Positions 28,222-36,976 of a DNA stretch of 64,000 nucleotides are shown here, one piece after another. Every line of letters begins with the position of its first letter. Position 1 is the first letter of the stretch. Origin of the DNA: Erythrobacter sp. (GTDB lineage: Bacteria; Pseudomonadota; Alphaproteobacteria; Sphingomonadales; Sphingomonadaceae); assembly GCA_009993635.1 (NCBI GenBank), contig JAACTC010000007.1:1-64000 (forward strand). The letters run 5' to 3'. The position numbers were made by a program, and so were the translations under genes. Under the pieces are notes generated by a model, which saw only the letters and a program-made list of their open reading frames with translations, was not told the DNA's origin and ran no database searches.

Positions 28222-28800
28222 TCAGCCGCCCTGCACCAACGGCCCGGTCGCGAAATCCTCGCGGGTGATCGCATAGACCAAATGCAGCACGCGCTTGCCT
28301 TGATGTCTGGAAAGCTCGGTCCGCCGCGTCTGCTGCGCGCCGATCTTCTCCAGCGCGATGCGACTGCGCCAGTTTGCCTCGCCGACGCGGAAATCGACCC
28401 GCTCGACGCTTTCGAGCGCGTGGACGACCGTCAGCCGCTTGACCTCGCGGTTGGCGCCCTTGCCCCAGTAGCGTGGGGAGAGAAACGTCCAGCCGATCTC
28501 GACCGAGGTCTGTTCTTCCTCGTCATCATCGGCGCATTTCAGCGCCTGAAAACGCGATGAGCCGATGATGCTGTCATCGCATGTGTCGATGATCGCCAGC
28601 GCGCCGCCCCTGGCCAGCGCATCGTCGAAGAATTCCCGGAATACGTCCGCCCGCCAGCGATCCTGCATCGGGTGCTGTTCCCAAACTGCGGGATCGGACG
28701 CGACCGCATAGAGCGCGCTCCAGTCGTCCGGCGTCAGCGGCCTTAGCAGGTACCGATCCCCTTCGAGGACCGGCTGCCGGTCCAGCTCAGGCGGCGACAT
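28222..28800 (-). CDS. GNAT-family N-acetyltransferase
   Basis: The 192-residue protein resembles the RimJ/RimL group of GNAT enzymes: LEGDRYLLRPLTPDDWSALY at the start, and the acetyl-CoA motif region YWGKGANREVKRL, followed by NWRSRIALEKIGAQ. It would transfer an acetyl group to an unknown amine. The start overlaps the end of the aminotransferase gene by 14 nt, so they are probably cotranslated. Confidence 0.85.
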   Translation of the reverse strand: MSPPELDRQPVLEGDRYLLRPLTPDDWSALYAVASDPAVWEQHPMQDRWRADVFREFFDDALARGGALAIIDTCDDSIIGSSRFQALKCADDDEEEQTSVEIGWTFLSPRYWGKGANREVKRLTVVHALESVERVDFRVGEANWRSRIALEKIGAQQTRRTELSRHQGKRVLHLVYAITREDFATGPLVQGG

Positions 28801-29965
28801 CCGCCAGCGCGGCGATGAACTTGTCGATATTGCCCTTGGTCAGACCGGCAATATTGATCCTGCCCGAACCCGCCATGTAAACCGCGTGATCGTCGCGCAG
28901 TTTCGCGATCTGATCCTTGTCCAGCGGCAGCATCGCGAACAGGCCGTTCTGCTCTTCCAGGTGGGCGAGCGGGATGCCGTCCACCTTGTCGCCTGCCGCT
29001 GCCAGTGTGGCACGGACCCAGCGCAGGCGCTGGCGCATGCCGTCCAGCTCTTCCAGCCACTGTTCGCGCATTGCGTCGTCGCGCAGTACGATCCGCACCG
29101 CCGCACCCCCGTGATCGGGCGGCATGGACCAGTTCGCTCGGGCCAGCGCAGCGGCGTTCGACATCGACGCGCTCAGCATGCCCGGCTCGGCCACCTTGGC
29201 GTACAAGGCGCCGACACGGTCTCGGTAGAGGCCGAAATTCTTGTCGCAGCTATAGGCGATCAGCGCATACGGCACGCTGGCCAGTACCTTGCGCAGGCCG
29301 ACGGCGTCTTCCTCCAGCCCTTCGCCCAGCCCCTGATAGGCGCTGTCGATGATCGGCAGCACGGGGCTGTCCGCGAACGCTTCGGCCAGCGCATCCCACT
29401 GATCGGCGGAATAGTCGATTCCCGTGGGGTTATGACAGCAGGCGTGGATCAGCACCGCATCGCCTTCGCGCCCATCGCGGATGATGGAGAGCACGGCATC
29501 GACATCGGCCGTGCCGTCTTCCTTCGCGTGGCGGAATGTCGGCGCTTCCAGCCCGACATCCTCGATGATCGGAATATGATTGGGCCAGCTTGGCGTGCCG
29601 ACATGCACGCGGGTGATGCCCGCACGCTCCGCCAGCGCGATCGCGAGGCGCACCGCACCGGTGCCGCCGGGCGTCTGCAGGCCGTCGATCCGTCCGCCCA
29701 TGGTCGCGTCGCTGCCGAAGATGATCGGCATCAGCGCGTGGACGAAGCCGCGATCGCCTTCCGGCCCGAGGTAGCTTTTGGAATCCTGCTCTTCCCACAG
29801 GCGTTGCTCGCCCGCCTTGACCGCCCCGAATACGGGCGTCGCACCATCGTCGGTGCGGTAGACACCCACGCCGAGGTCGATCTTGTCCTCCCGCTGGTCG
29901 GCGGCGAATTGCGAGATCAGCGCGAGGAGCGCGTCGGGCGGAGTGTCTTGCAGGCGATCGAGCAT
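28787..29965 (-). CDS. class I aromatic/aspartate aminotransferase
   Basis: The 392-residue PLP enzyme has the aspartate/tyrosine aminotransferase layout. The cofactor Lys is residue 242 in SCDKNFGLYRDR, the substrate-binding Asn is in HNPTG, and the C-terminal SGRINIAGL carries the carboxylate-binding Arg. GVGVYRTDDG near the N-terminus is typical of the group that includes TyrB and AspC. It transaminates dicarboxylic or aromatic amino acids with 2-oxoglutarate. Confidence 0.9.
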   Translation of the reverse strand: MLDRLQDTPPDALLALISQFAADQREDKIDLGVGVYRTDDGATPVFGAVKAGEQRLWEEQDSKSYLGPEGDRGFVHALMPIIFGSDATMGGRIDGLQTPGGTGAVRLAIALAERAGITRVHVGTPSWPNHIPIIEDVGLEAPTFRHAKEDGTADVDAVLSIIRDGREGDAVLIHACCHNPTGIDYSADQWDALAEAFADSPVLPIIDSAYQGLGEGLEEDAVGLRKVLASVPYALIAYSCDKNFGLYRDRVGALYAKVAEPGMLSASMSNAAALARANWSMPPDHGGAAVRIVLRDDAMREQWLEELDGMRQRLRWVRATLAAAGDKVDGIPLAHLEEQNGLFAMLPLDKDQIAKLRDDHAVYMAGSGRINIAGLTKGNIDKFIAALADVAA

Positions 29966-30026
29966 GGCTGCCCCATGCTATCGCCGGGGCGCAACCGCAA
30001 CCACTATTTCCACCGCACGCCGCAGG

Positions 30027-30872
30027 CTAGAAGGGCAGCCAGCGGTGTTTCTTGGAGAATTTCATGTAGCCTGCATTGACCCCGAGGCGCAGGCCCGCAC
30101 CCATCCGGATCGGGATCAGCACCTTGTCACCCTTGCGCAGGTAGCTCGCGGTCAGGCCGCCCACCAGATAGGCCTGCCCCTCGCCCGCCGGGAAACGGGC
30201 GTAAAGCTCTTCGGTGTCGAAAAGGTTGTACACCAGCACGAAGGTCTTCCCGCCATTGGCCCCGACATCGAAGCCGATCGACGGGCCGGTCCAGTAGACG
30301 GGACGCTGGCCTTCGATCTTGTGGTACAACGTGCCCGAGCCGTAGCGCGCGCCGACGATGAACGCACCGCTCGCCTCGCGCCCGACGATATAGCCGTTGG
30401 GCGTGCCCTGATCGGCCAGGATACGCTCGATCATCCGGGCGATCCCTTCCGCATTCTCGCCGAAGAAATCCTGCGCCGCGCCGATCAGATCGTCGTCGCG
30501 CCAGGTTTCGGCGTCGGCAGGCGGAACCGCGGGCTGCGCGGGATAGGCATACTGCCCGGTGGCGGGATAGGCCGGTGCCTGCGCGTCCGGCGCAGCGGCT
30601 GCGGTATCCTGTTCGGGCCCAAGATCGGTCCAGCTGGCAACGCCGGACTGGCTCTGCGGCTGCGAGGGCGCATCCGCTGCCGGGGCCTGTACCGACCCAT
30701 CCTGAGGGGTGCCGTAGATCGACGGTTCGCCGGGGTTTTCGTTCACATCGCCGTCGATGACCAAGGTCGGGTCGACCGTTTCGAGCGACTGCGCGGCCAG
30801 CGGTGCCGCTGCGATCGAAAAGATGGCGGCGAGAAGTGCGGTGAACCGCCGGATGCTGGGTGTGCGGGGCAT
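30027..30872 (-). CDS. eipA: EipA-like periplasmic protein (DUF1134)
   Basis: The 281-residue precursor has a signal sequence ending PLAAQ, a long Pro/Ala/Gln/Tyr-rich low-complexity segment (about residues 45-110), and a C-terminal DUF1134 domain with EAYLVGGLTASYLRKGD-like sequence. The domain is named after Brucella EipA, an envelope-integrity protein of alphaproteobacteria. The ATG at 30872 has a strong ribosome binding site (GGAG). The low-complexity region may reach through the periplasm. Confidence 0.85.
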   Translation of the reverse strand: MPRTPSIRRFTALLAAIFSIAAAPLAAQSLETVDPTLVIDGDVNENPGEPSIYGTPQDGSVQAPAADAPSQPQSQSGVASWTDLGPEQDTAAAAPDAQAPAYPATGQYAYPAQPAVPPADAETWRDDDLIGAAQDFFGENAEGIARMIERILADQGTPNGYIVGREASGAFIVGARYGSGTLYHKIEGQRPVYWTGPSIGFDVGANGGKTFVLVYNLFDTEELYARFPAGEGQAYLVGGLTASYLRKGDKVLIPIRMGAGLRLGVNAGYMKFSKKHRWLPF

Positions 30873-31026
30873 GAACCACGCTCCTTCGCGAAAAATGATG
30901 GGGCCGAACCCGGTGGTAGACTGAATCTCCTGAACCTCACGCATCAAGAGTGTTGGCGGCGAACCGAATCGAAAACGGGCTGAAGCGAGTCTTTTGCCGG
31001 GAACCGCGCCGATGCCACACATGCCC

Positions 31027-31055
31027 TTGTGCCCGGCGAATGCGATGGTTATAGC
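31027..31055 (+). promoter_or_regulatory. candidate tRNA-Ser promoter
   Basis: TTGTGC (31027-31032) and TATAGC (31050-31055) are separated by 17 nt and lie 41 nt before the tRNA start. Spacing and context fit a sigma-70-type promoter. Confidence 0.5.
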
Positions 31056-31095
31056 GCGCCGCTCTCGGGCCGCAGTTAGCCAGCGGCGCGTGTGC

Positions 31096-31187
31096 GGAGA
31101 CGTGGGTGAGTGGCTGAAACCAGCTCCCTGCTAAGGAGCCATACCTCTATCGGGGTATCGAGGGTTCGAATCCCTCCGTCTCCGCCA
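31096..31187 (+). tRNA. tRNA-Ser (anticodon GCT)
   Basis: The 92-nt sequence folds as a class II tRNA: acceptor GGAGACG/CGTCTCC, anticodon loop CTGCTAA with stem CTCC/GGAG, an extended variable arm (CATACCTCTATCGGGGTATCG), T arm with GGTTCGAATCC, discriminator G and an encoded CCA. It reads AGC/AGU serine codons. Apparent ORFs over this site are spurious. Confidence 0.97.
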
Positions 31188-31485
31188 TTCTTTCGATCTC
31201 GCGGCCAATCGCTTGGCCCCCCAGTCTCGCGCGTGGCGAAACTTTCGATCCATCGCCGGGCGCGTAGCCAGGCGATCTCGCCCTGGCCTCAAGCCACGAA
31301 CCGTGCTGCATTTGCATCGATAGTCTTTCCGGACCCACATCCTGCGGCGACCTGGCCCGGCAGGCAACTGTTCAAATCCAGCCACCGCATCCACCGTTTC
31401 GCGATAGGGGCAGAGTCAGCCCGCTGTCGGGGCACTCAGGTTTAGAGCAGGCCGAATACGCACCGATCCGAACAGCATCTTGCGG
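31188..31485. other. non-coding gap downstream of tRNA-Ser
   Basis: About 300 nt between the tRNA and the carboxymuconolactone-decarboxylase-like gene hold no convincing gene. No repeat of the tRNA 3' end was found, and no integrase or terminator was clear. Confidence 0.5.
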
Positions 31486-32016
31486 TCAGAGCCACTCGAG
31501 GTGATCGAGATCCTCCTCGATCTCGATGTCGAAGTTGCGCAGGAAGCGCGCCGCCATCAGATAGAAGCCCACCACCATCGTGAGCTGCGCAACGGCGTCG
31601 GTCCCGAGAGCCTTCCGGGCTTCTTCGAAGACATCGTCCGGCGCCCGGACCTGCAGGCAAAGAGCATCGACAAAGTGCATGGCCACTCTGGTTCTGACGT
31701 CGAGGGAATGCAGCGCACCATTTTCGACAGCGGCCAGATCTTTTTCGTCCACGCCGACGGACAGGGCGATCTGCCTGTGATGATGAACCTCGTAAGCCGC
31801 ATCGGTCAGAATGCCGGTACGCACGATCGCCAGTTCGCGAATTTTCGGATCGAGCGACAGGTCGTTGCGGATGGCACCGCCCATCTCGAGGAAATGCTCC
31901 GCCAGTATCCCTGCCCGGGGCAGCATCCGGTACAGGTTCAGGGGTGGCCGCGACTCGAGTATCTCGCGTAGCCGGTCACTGCCGGTGCCGTCGGCGGGAA
32001 AATCTGCGCGGCTCAT
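31486..32016 (-). CDS. carboxymuconolactone decarboxylase/AhpD-like family protein
   Basis: The 176-residue all-helical protein matches the carboxymuconolactone decarboxylase-like family (RELAIVRTGILTDAAYEVHHH, with the His at the usual position, and a C-terminal VVGFYLMAARFLRNFDIE). The peroxidase-type Cys pair (CxxC) of AhpD is not present, so enzyme activity is uncertain. The start has a strong ribosome binding site (AGGAAAGG). It overlaps the end of the truncated transporter by about 40 nt. Confidence 0.8.
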   Translation of the reverse strand: MSRADFPADGTGSDRLREILESRPPLNLYRMLPRAGILAEHFLEMGGAIRNDLSLDPKIRELAIVRTGILTDAAYEVHHHRQIALSVGVDEKDLAAVENGALHSLDVRTRVAMHFVDALCLQVRAPDDVFEEARKALGTDAVAQLTMVVGFYLMAARFLRNFDIEIEEDLDHLEWL

Positions 32017-32866
32017 CGTATCCTTTCCTGCCGGCTTCAGCCGACGATTCCTCTTGCAGGTATCGCTTCGAGTACTGGAAGCTTGCAGCCGCCAGCAATC
32101 CGGCGAGACTGCATATTGCCATCGACAGGCGCAGCGATGCGCCATCGCCATCGCCTGTGCCGGACAAGGCAGTGCTCAGCAGGCCTACGCACAAGGGGCC
32201 AAGGCCCAATCCGATAATGTTGATCACCAGCTGAAGGCACGCGCCGCAGCTGGCGCGCACTCGCGGCCTGACGAGCCCCACGATAACGGCGAACACAGGG
32301 CCGAACCAGAACGCGGTCAACACCCCGGGAATGCAGAACAGGGCGAGCGACAGCCATAGGTCCGACACGAATAGAGCCGCGACGAAGAACGGGATCTGGG
32401 CAACCCCCGCCAGCGCGGGTGCCGTCATGTAGGAAGTCACGCCGCGAAGCGCGGCGCGGTCCGCGATCTTGCCGCCCAGGATGACGCCGATCCCGCCGGA
32501 AAGGCCCAACAATACGCCGAGCATGATCCCGAGGAAGCTGAGTGGAGGCAGCGTCAGCCCGGTGGCGACGCCGAAGCCCTCTGCCGCGCCTTCAAGCTGC
32601 GCGGCATGGTTGCGCAGGAAGAACGAGCCGTAAAAGGCCACCTTGCCGTAACTGACGAATGCCATCATCGCAGCCCCGAACCCCAGCAACCAGAAGCTGC
32701 GTTTGCTCGCGATTTCGCGCAGCGCCTCGCCCAGGGGCGGCGGTGCGGTGGCAGCAGCCTTGAAGTTCGCGCGCGGTTCGCGAAGGGTCAGCAGGGCAAG
32801 GATGGCGACGAGCAGACCCGGCACACCGGCGAGGAAGAACGCCACCCTCCAACCGAAAAGCTCCAT
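31976..32866 (-). pseudogene. N-terminally truncated MFS transporter (spinster-like)
   Basis: The 296-residue product starts in the middle of an MFS fold: GWRVAFFLAGVPGLLVAILALLTLREP is normally helix 5-6 of a roughly 440-residue protein. About 140-150 N-terminal residues are missing, including helices 1-4 and the first MFS signature. The remaining helices, including the second half, are intact. The upstream sequence in the same frame is not MFS-like. This looks like a deletion scar rather than a shorter gene. Confidence 0.8.
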
Positions 32867-32964
32867 CGTCGCCTTGTCGGTTTCAATCCCGCGATCACAT
32901 CGCCCGGAGCAATGCGATCGTCGTCGGCGACAGCGCGGGCATGGTTATCTCGAGCGACATTGTT
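32867..32964. other. junction between truncated transporter and transketolase-like gene
   Basis: The 98 nt contain no gene. On the plus strand, frame 2 encodes a fragment that includes NAIVVGDSAGMVISSD, which resembles the VGDSxGMV motif of PanB-type enzymes (ketopantoate hydroxymethyltransferase). This could be a remnant of a lost gene; evidence is weak. Confidence 0.3.
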
Positions 32965-35292
32965 TCAGCCACCGAACAGCTTCGCCATCGCACCGATTAT
33001 GGCGTCGGGATCGAGGCGATATTCGCGATAGAGGTCCACCAGATCCCCGGTCTGGCCGAAGCGGTCGACGCCGAGTGGCGACACGCGCCGCCCATCGACG
33101 CCGCCCAGCCAAGACAGCGCACCCGGCGATCCGTCGAGCAGCGTGACGAGCTGCGCGCCGGGGGGAAGCTGCGACAGCAGGCTCTCGATATGGGAAACAC
33201 CTGCGCGACCCCGCGCCATCCGCGCGCTCCATTCGCGGTGCAGCAGGTCGGGCGATGTGACGAGCAGCAGGCCGAGGCCGGGCAGGTCGTCCGCCATCGC
33301 ATCGCAGGCGGCGATGGCCTCGGGCGTGACTGCGCCCATGGTGACGATCGCGGCCTCGGCCCCCTCGCCCGGTTCGCGCAGCCAGTAGGCGCCCTTGATA
33401 GCACCCTCCTTCCAAGCGTCATCGGTCCGCTCGATCTGCGGGATGGAGCGGGTTGTGAGGCGGAAATAGACCGATTCCCCGTCGGGTGCCTGAAGCAGGC
33501 CGAAGGCCTCCTCCATGAGCACGGCAAGTTCGTCGACGAAGGCGGGTTCGTAGTGTCGCAATCCAGGCTGCCCCATCGCGATCAGCGGGGGATTGATCGA
33601 CTGGTGCGCCCCGCCCTCCGGCCCCAGCGTCACCCCTGCAGGGGTCGCGACCAGCATGAAGCGCGCATCTTGGTAACAGCCGTAATTGAGCGCATCGAGG
33701 CCGCGCGCGATGAACGGATCGTAGACCGTCCCGATGGGCAGCAGACGCTCGCCGAAAAGCGCGCCCGACAGCCCCATCGCGGCGAGCGCGAGGAACAGGT
33801 TGTTCTCCGCAATACCGAGCTCGAGATGTTGCCCAGCCGTATCCCCTTCCCACTTCTGGGCCGAGGGGATGCGCGCCTTGCGGAACACGTCTTCCATCTG
33901 CTGGCGGCGGAACAGTCCGCGCTGGTTGACCCATGCGCCCAGATTGGTGGAGACGGTCACATCGGGCGAGGTCGTGATGATCCGGTCGGCCAGCGGCGTG
34001 TCGCCTTTCGCCAGATCGAGCAGGATCTTCCCGAAGGCGGTCTGGGTGGCCTGCTCGCTCCCCTGCGGCGCGGCGATCGGGGGCACATCCAAAGTCGGGG
34101 CGTGCGCGTCCACCTTCTCGCGGGCGATCTGTGTGCCTTCGACCAGATCGCGCAGCGCGGATTCCACATTGTCGCCGATCCCGGCGTAAGGCTCCCACTC
34201 GTCCCCTTCGGCGATGCCCTGCTGATCGCGCAGTGCCTCGATCTGGCCGGTGTTCATCAGGCCCGCGTGATTGTCCTTGTGGCCCGCAAACGGCAGGCCG
34301 TAGCCCTTGATCGTGTAGGCGATGAACAGCGTCGGCGTGTCGTCGTCGGCCGCGTCGAAGGCTTCGGTCAGGCTTTCCATGCAATGGCCGCCGAGGTTGG
34401 TCATCAGCCGTGCCAGCGCCTCGTCGTCGCGCCGCTCCAGCAGCTTGGCAACGCCGGGCTGCTCGCCGATGTCCTTCATCAGGCGCGCGCGCCATTGCTC
34501 GCCTCCCTGGTAGGTCAGTGCGGCATATTCGGCGTTGGAGGTGGTATCGATCCACTCGCGCAGCGCCTCGCCGCCCGGCTCCTCGAAGGCCTCTTCCATC
34601 AGCTTGCCGTATTTGAGGGTGACGACCCGCCAGCCGCAGGTGCGGAAGATGTCGTCGAAGCGGCGGAACATGCGATCGGCGGTTGTGTGGTCGAGCGACT
34701 GGCGGTTGTAGTCGACGATCCACCAGCAATTTCGCACGTCGTGCTTGTACCCCTCGATCAGGCATTCGTAGATATTGCCTTCGTCGAGTTCCGCATCGCC
34801 CATCAGCGCGACCATCCGCCCGGCCTTCTCAGGCTCCAGAGCGCCGTGGGCGACCAGATAATCCTGTACCAGGCTGGCAAAGGCGGTGACCGCCACGCCC
34901 AGCCCGACCGAGCCGGTGGAGAAATCGACCGGAATGCGGTCCTTGGTCCGGCTGGGATAGCTCTGCGCGCCGCCGAACCCGCGAAACGCCTCCAGCTGTT
35001 CGCGCGACTGGCTGCCCAGCAGGTAGTGTATGGCGTGCAGCACCGGCCCGGCATGCGGCTTGACCGCGACCTTGTCGTTGGGGCCCAGCGCATGGAAATA
35101 GAGCGCAGCCATGATGCTGCTGATCGACGCGCAGCTGGCCTGATGGCCGCCGACCTTCAGCTGGTCGCGGCTCTCGCGCACGTTGTTGGCGTTGTGGATC
35201 GTCCAGGAGGACAGCCAGCGCAGCCGCCGGTCGAGCGTCTCGAGCAGGGCAATACGGTCCGGTTCGATCCGAGGCTTGGTTTTCGTCGCCAT
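32965..35292 (-). CDS. transketolase-like/AceE-type homodimeric 2-oxoacid dehydrogenase E1
   Basis: The 775-residue ThDP enzyme starts WTIHNANNVRESRDQLKVGGH and has GDAELDEGNIYEC as the ThDP/Mg site, followed by the central Pyr domain (LELGIAENNLF) and a C-terminal transketolase-C domain. This arrangement is shared by homodimeric pyruvate dehydrogenase E1 (AceE) and the transketolase/MdeB group. The substrate cannot be settled from sequence; neither E2 nor E3 genes are nearby. The length is 100 or so residues shorter than E. coli AceE. Confidence 0.85.
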   Translation of the reverse strand: MATKTKPRIEPDRIALLETLDRRLRWLSSWTIHNANNVRESRDQLKVGGHQASCASISSIMAALYFHALGPNDKVAVKPHAGPVLHAIHYLLGSQSREQLEAFRGFGGAQSYPSRTKDRIPVDFSTGSVGLGVAVTAFASLVQDYLVAHGALEPEKAGRMVALMGDAELDEGNIYECLIEGYKHDVRNCWWIVDYNRQSLDHTTADRMFRRFDDIFRTCGWRVVTLKYGKLMEEAFEEPGGEALREWIDTTSNAEYAALTYQGGEQWRARLMKDIGEQPGVAKLLERRDDEALARLMTNLGGHCMESLTEAFDAADDDTPTLFIAYTIKGYGLPFAGHKDNHAGLMNTGQIEALRDQQGIAEGDEWEPYAGIGDNVESALRDLVEGTQIAREKVDAHAPTLDVPPIAAPQGSEQATQTAFGKILLDLAKGDTPLADRIITTSPDVTVSTNLGAWVNQRGLFRRQQMEDVFRKARIPSAQKWEGDTAGQHLELGIAENNLFLALAAMGLSGALFGERLLPIGTVYDPFIARGLDALNYGCYQDARFMLVATPAGVTLGPEGGAHQSINPPLIAMGQPGLRHYEPAFVDELAVLMEEAFGLLQAPDGESVYFRLTTRSIPQIERTDDAWKEGAIKGAYWLREPGEGAEAAIVTMGAVTPEAIAACDAMADDLPGLGLLLVTSPDLLHREWSARMARGRAGVSHIESLLSQLPPGAQLVTLLDGSPGALSWLGGVDGRRVSPLGVDRFGQTGDLVDLYREYRLDPDAIIGAMAKLFGG

Positions 35293-35643
35293 GAGTTATC
35301 CTGAATATGCGGGTCTACCGCTCCGATATCGCGTCTTCGCCCTACGCGCCAACCGGTCCGGGTAGAGGGCCCATAGCATTAGCCGCGCGAGATGATCAGC
35401 GTGCAGGAATTGCCCGGGGGGTCGCGGGGTCCAAAACGCGATCCGCCCGAAGCTCTGGGCGTGTTGTGCACGCCGGTGCTCATGCCGACTGCCATTCTGA
35501 CGCGGAGGGGCTTGTCAGCGGCTTACCAAACCGCGGTTTGGCGGGCAGCCAGCCGACAAGTTGCACTTGCTCCAAGCCGCCTGCGGGATGGGCTGAGGTA
35601 TCACGCCAGGCAATCGCCATCCCTCCCTAGCAACCAATTACGA
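35293..35643. promoter_or_regulatory. 351-nt region upstream of the transketolase-like gene
   Basis: This region holds the promoter of the transketolase-like gene, though no clear -35/-10 was picked. It contains a perfect 16-bp palindrome CCAAACCGCGGTTTGG at 35526-35541, a possible operator. A 46-codon minus-strand frame (35480-35620, MAIAWRDTSAHPAGG at the start) has only a very close purine tract before its ATG and is doubtful. Confidence 0.45.
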
Positions 35644-36966
35644 TCAGGTCTTCCTCCGAAGGGCGAGCGTCGCGAGCCTCTCGACCAGATAGATCGCCAC
35701 AAGCGAGATGCCGAACAGCGGCAGAAGCACGCCCAGCACCACGATGGCGGCGATCAGCTTTTTCGGCAGCGCCCCACCCTTCGGCGGCGCGCCCAGCTCC
35801 CCACTCGGCCTGCGCTTCAGCCAAAGCATCACGCCCAGCACGGACAACGCGATCAGTGCGAGCGCAATGGCCAGCCCCATGATCTGGTTGGCGAGGCCGA
35901 ACAGCGCGCCTTCGTGCCACGCGATGCCGACATTGATGGCCCGGTCGATCGGGTGCTTGTCCGCAAAGCCGCTACGCGACAGTTCGGCACCGGTCTGCGG
36001 ATCGTAGGTGACCGCGCGGACCAGCGGGCGGTTCTGCGCCTCCGATTTCACGGTCCAGACGTTGCCGGTGGGCGGCCCGAACCGCTGCGGCGCATGGGGC
36101 GGCAGGACCAGCGCCGGGAAGGCCATCGCCTCGCCCTCGGCACGCGCCACAAAGATAGCGAGCGGCAGCGATTGCGAAGGCACCGGGGGCGCCGGGGTCA
36201 TGGCATGGCCCCCGCCGCCGTGATCGTGGCCAACCGGCACAGCGACGGCAGCCTTCTGCGCGCCGATCTTCCACTCCTGCGGGCCTTCGACGAGGCCGAG
36301 CTCGCCGCGCGCCCATTTGAACGCGCTGCCCCAGGTGCCCGCCCAGGGGAGCCCGCTGGCAAGCATCAGGAGCACGAATCCCGCAAGCCAGAAGCCGATC
36401 ACCCGATGCAGATCCTTCATCAGCGGTCGGCCCTTCAGCGAAAGCCGCGGCCATAGCGTTCCGGCGGCGCGCATCGGCCTTGGCCACCAGAGGTAGAGGC
36501 CCGTCAGGATCATCACGATGGTCCAGCTGGCGGCCAGTTCGACCAGTCGGTCCCCCCAGTCGCCCATCATCAGCGAACCGTGGAAGCGCGAGACCACGTT
36601 CGAAATCCGCTCCGCCGGGTCGAGCGTACCGAGCACCTGCCCCTGCGGCGAAACGAAAACTTCGGCCAGCGATCCGTCCGGCAGACCCATCTGCACCATG
36701 GCTGCATCGCCCGGTTCTTCGGGCAGCCGGTAATGGTTGAACGAAGCATCTGGAAACCCCGCTTTTGCCGCATGCAGCTGCCGGTCGGCCGATACCGCGC
36801 CCTCCAGCGAAAGACCGCGATAATCGCGTTCCTCCCACCGGTCGATCTGCGGCTTGAACAGATAGATCGCCCCGCTGACCGACAGCAGCATGACGAAGGG
36901 GAGCACGAAAAGTCCGGCGTAGAAATGCCAGCGCCAGATCGTGCGATAGGTTGCGGTATCGGCCAT
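35644..36966 (-). CDS. PepSY-associated membrane protein (iron-regulated type)
   Basis: The 440-residue protein has about four to five membrane segments and PepSY_TM-type motifs: an N-terminal WHFYAGLFVLPFVMLLSVSG, a middle DLHRVIGFWLAGFVLLMLASG and a C-terminal WHEGALFGLANQIMGL. Such proteins often sit next to TonB-dependent receptors and may be ferric reductases or transport partners. The ATG at 36966 (second of two adjacent ATGs) has AGGAGG at good spacing. It lies 10 nt after the TonB receptor. Confidence 0.85.
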   Translation of the reverse strand: MADTATYRTIWRWHFYAGLFVLPFVMLLSVSGAIYLFKPQIDRWEERDYRGLSLEGAVSADRQLHAAKAGFPDASFNHYRLPEEPGDAAMVQMGLPDGSLAEVFVSPQGQVLGTLDPAERISNVVSRFHGSLMMGDWGDRLVELAASWTIVMILTGLYLWWPRPMRAAGTLWPRLSLKGRPLMKDLHRVIGFWLAGFVLLMLASGLPWAGTWGSAFKWARGELGLVEGPQEWKIGAQKAAVAVPVGHDHGGGGHAMTPAPPVPSQSLPLAIFVARAEGEAMAFPALVLPPHAPQRFGPPTGNVWTVKSEAQNRPLVRAVTYDPQTGAELSRSGFADKHPIDRAINVGIAWHEGALFGLANQIMGLAIALALIALSVLGVMLWLKRRPSGELGAPPKGGALPKKLIAAIVVLGVLLPLFGISLVAIYLVERLATLALRRKT

Positions 36967-36976
36967 CATGCGCCTC

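Noticed and set aside
31131..31394. ORFs over tRNA-Ser, including one starting MAETEGFEPSIPR
   Set aside because: This peptide is a familiar artefact of translating the antisense strand of a tRNA gene; the tRNA fold explains the sequence.
31150..31485. Duplicate of the tRNA-Ser 3' end as an attachment site
   Set aside because: No second copy of the T-arm or acceptor sequence was found downstream, and no integrase gene is present.
32941..35304. 787-codon open frame on the plus strand
   Set aside because: It is antisense to the transketolase-like gene, which has clear ThDP motifs; the composition of the frame is that of a high-GC shadow.
35293..35643. Possible cobalamin riboswitch near a TonB receptor
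   Set aside because: The region is downstream of the receptor operon rather than before it, and no B12-box consensus was found.
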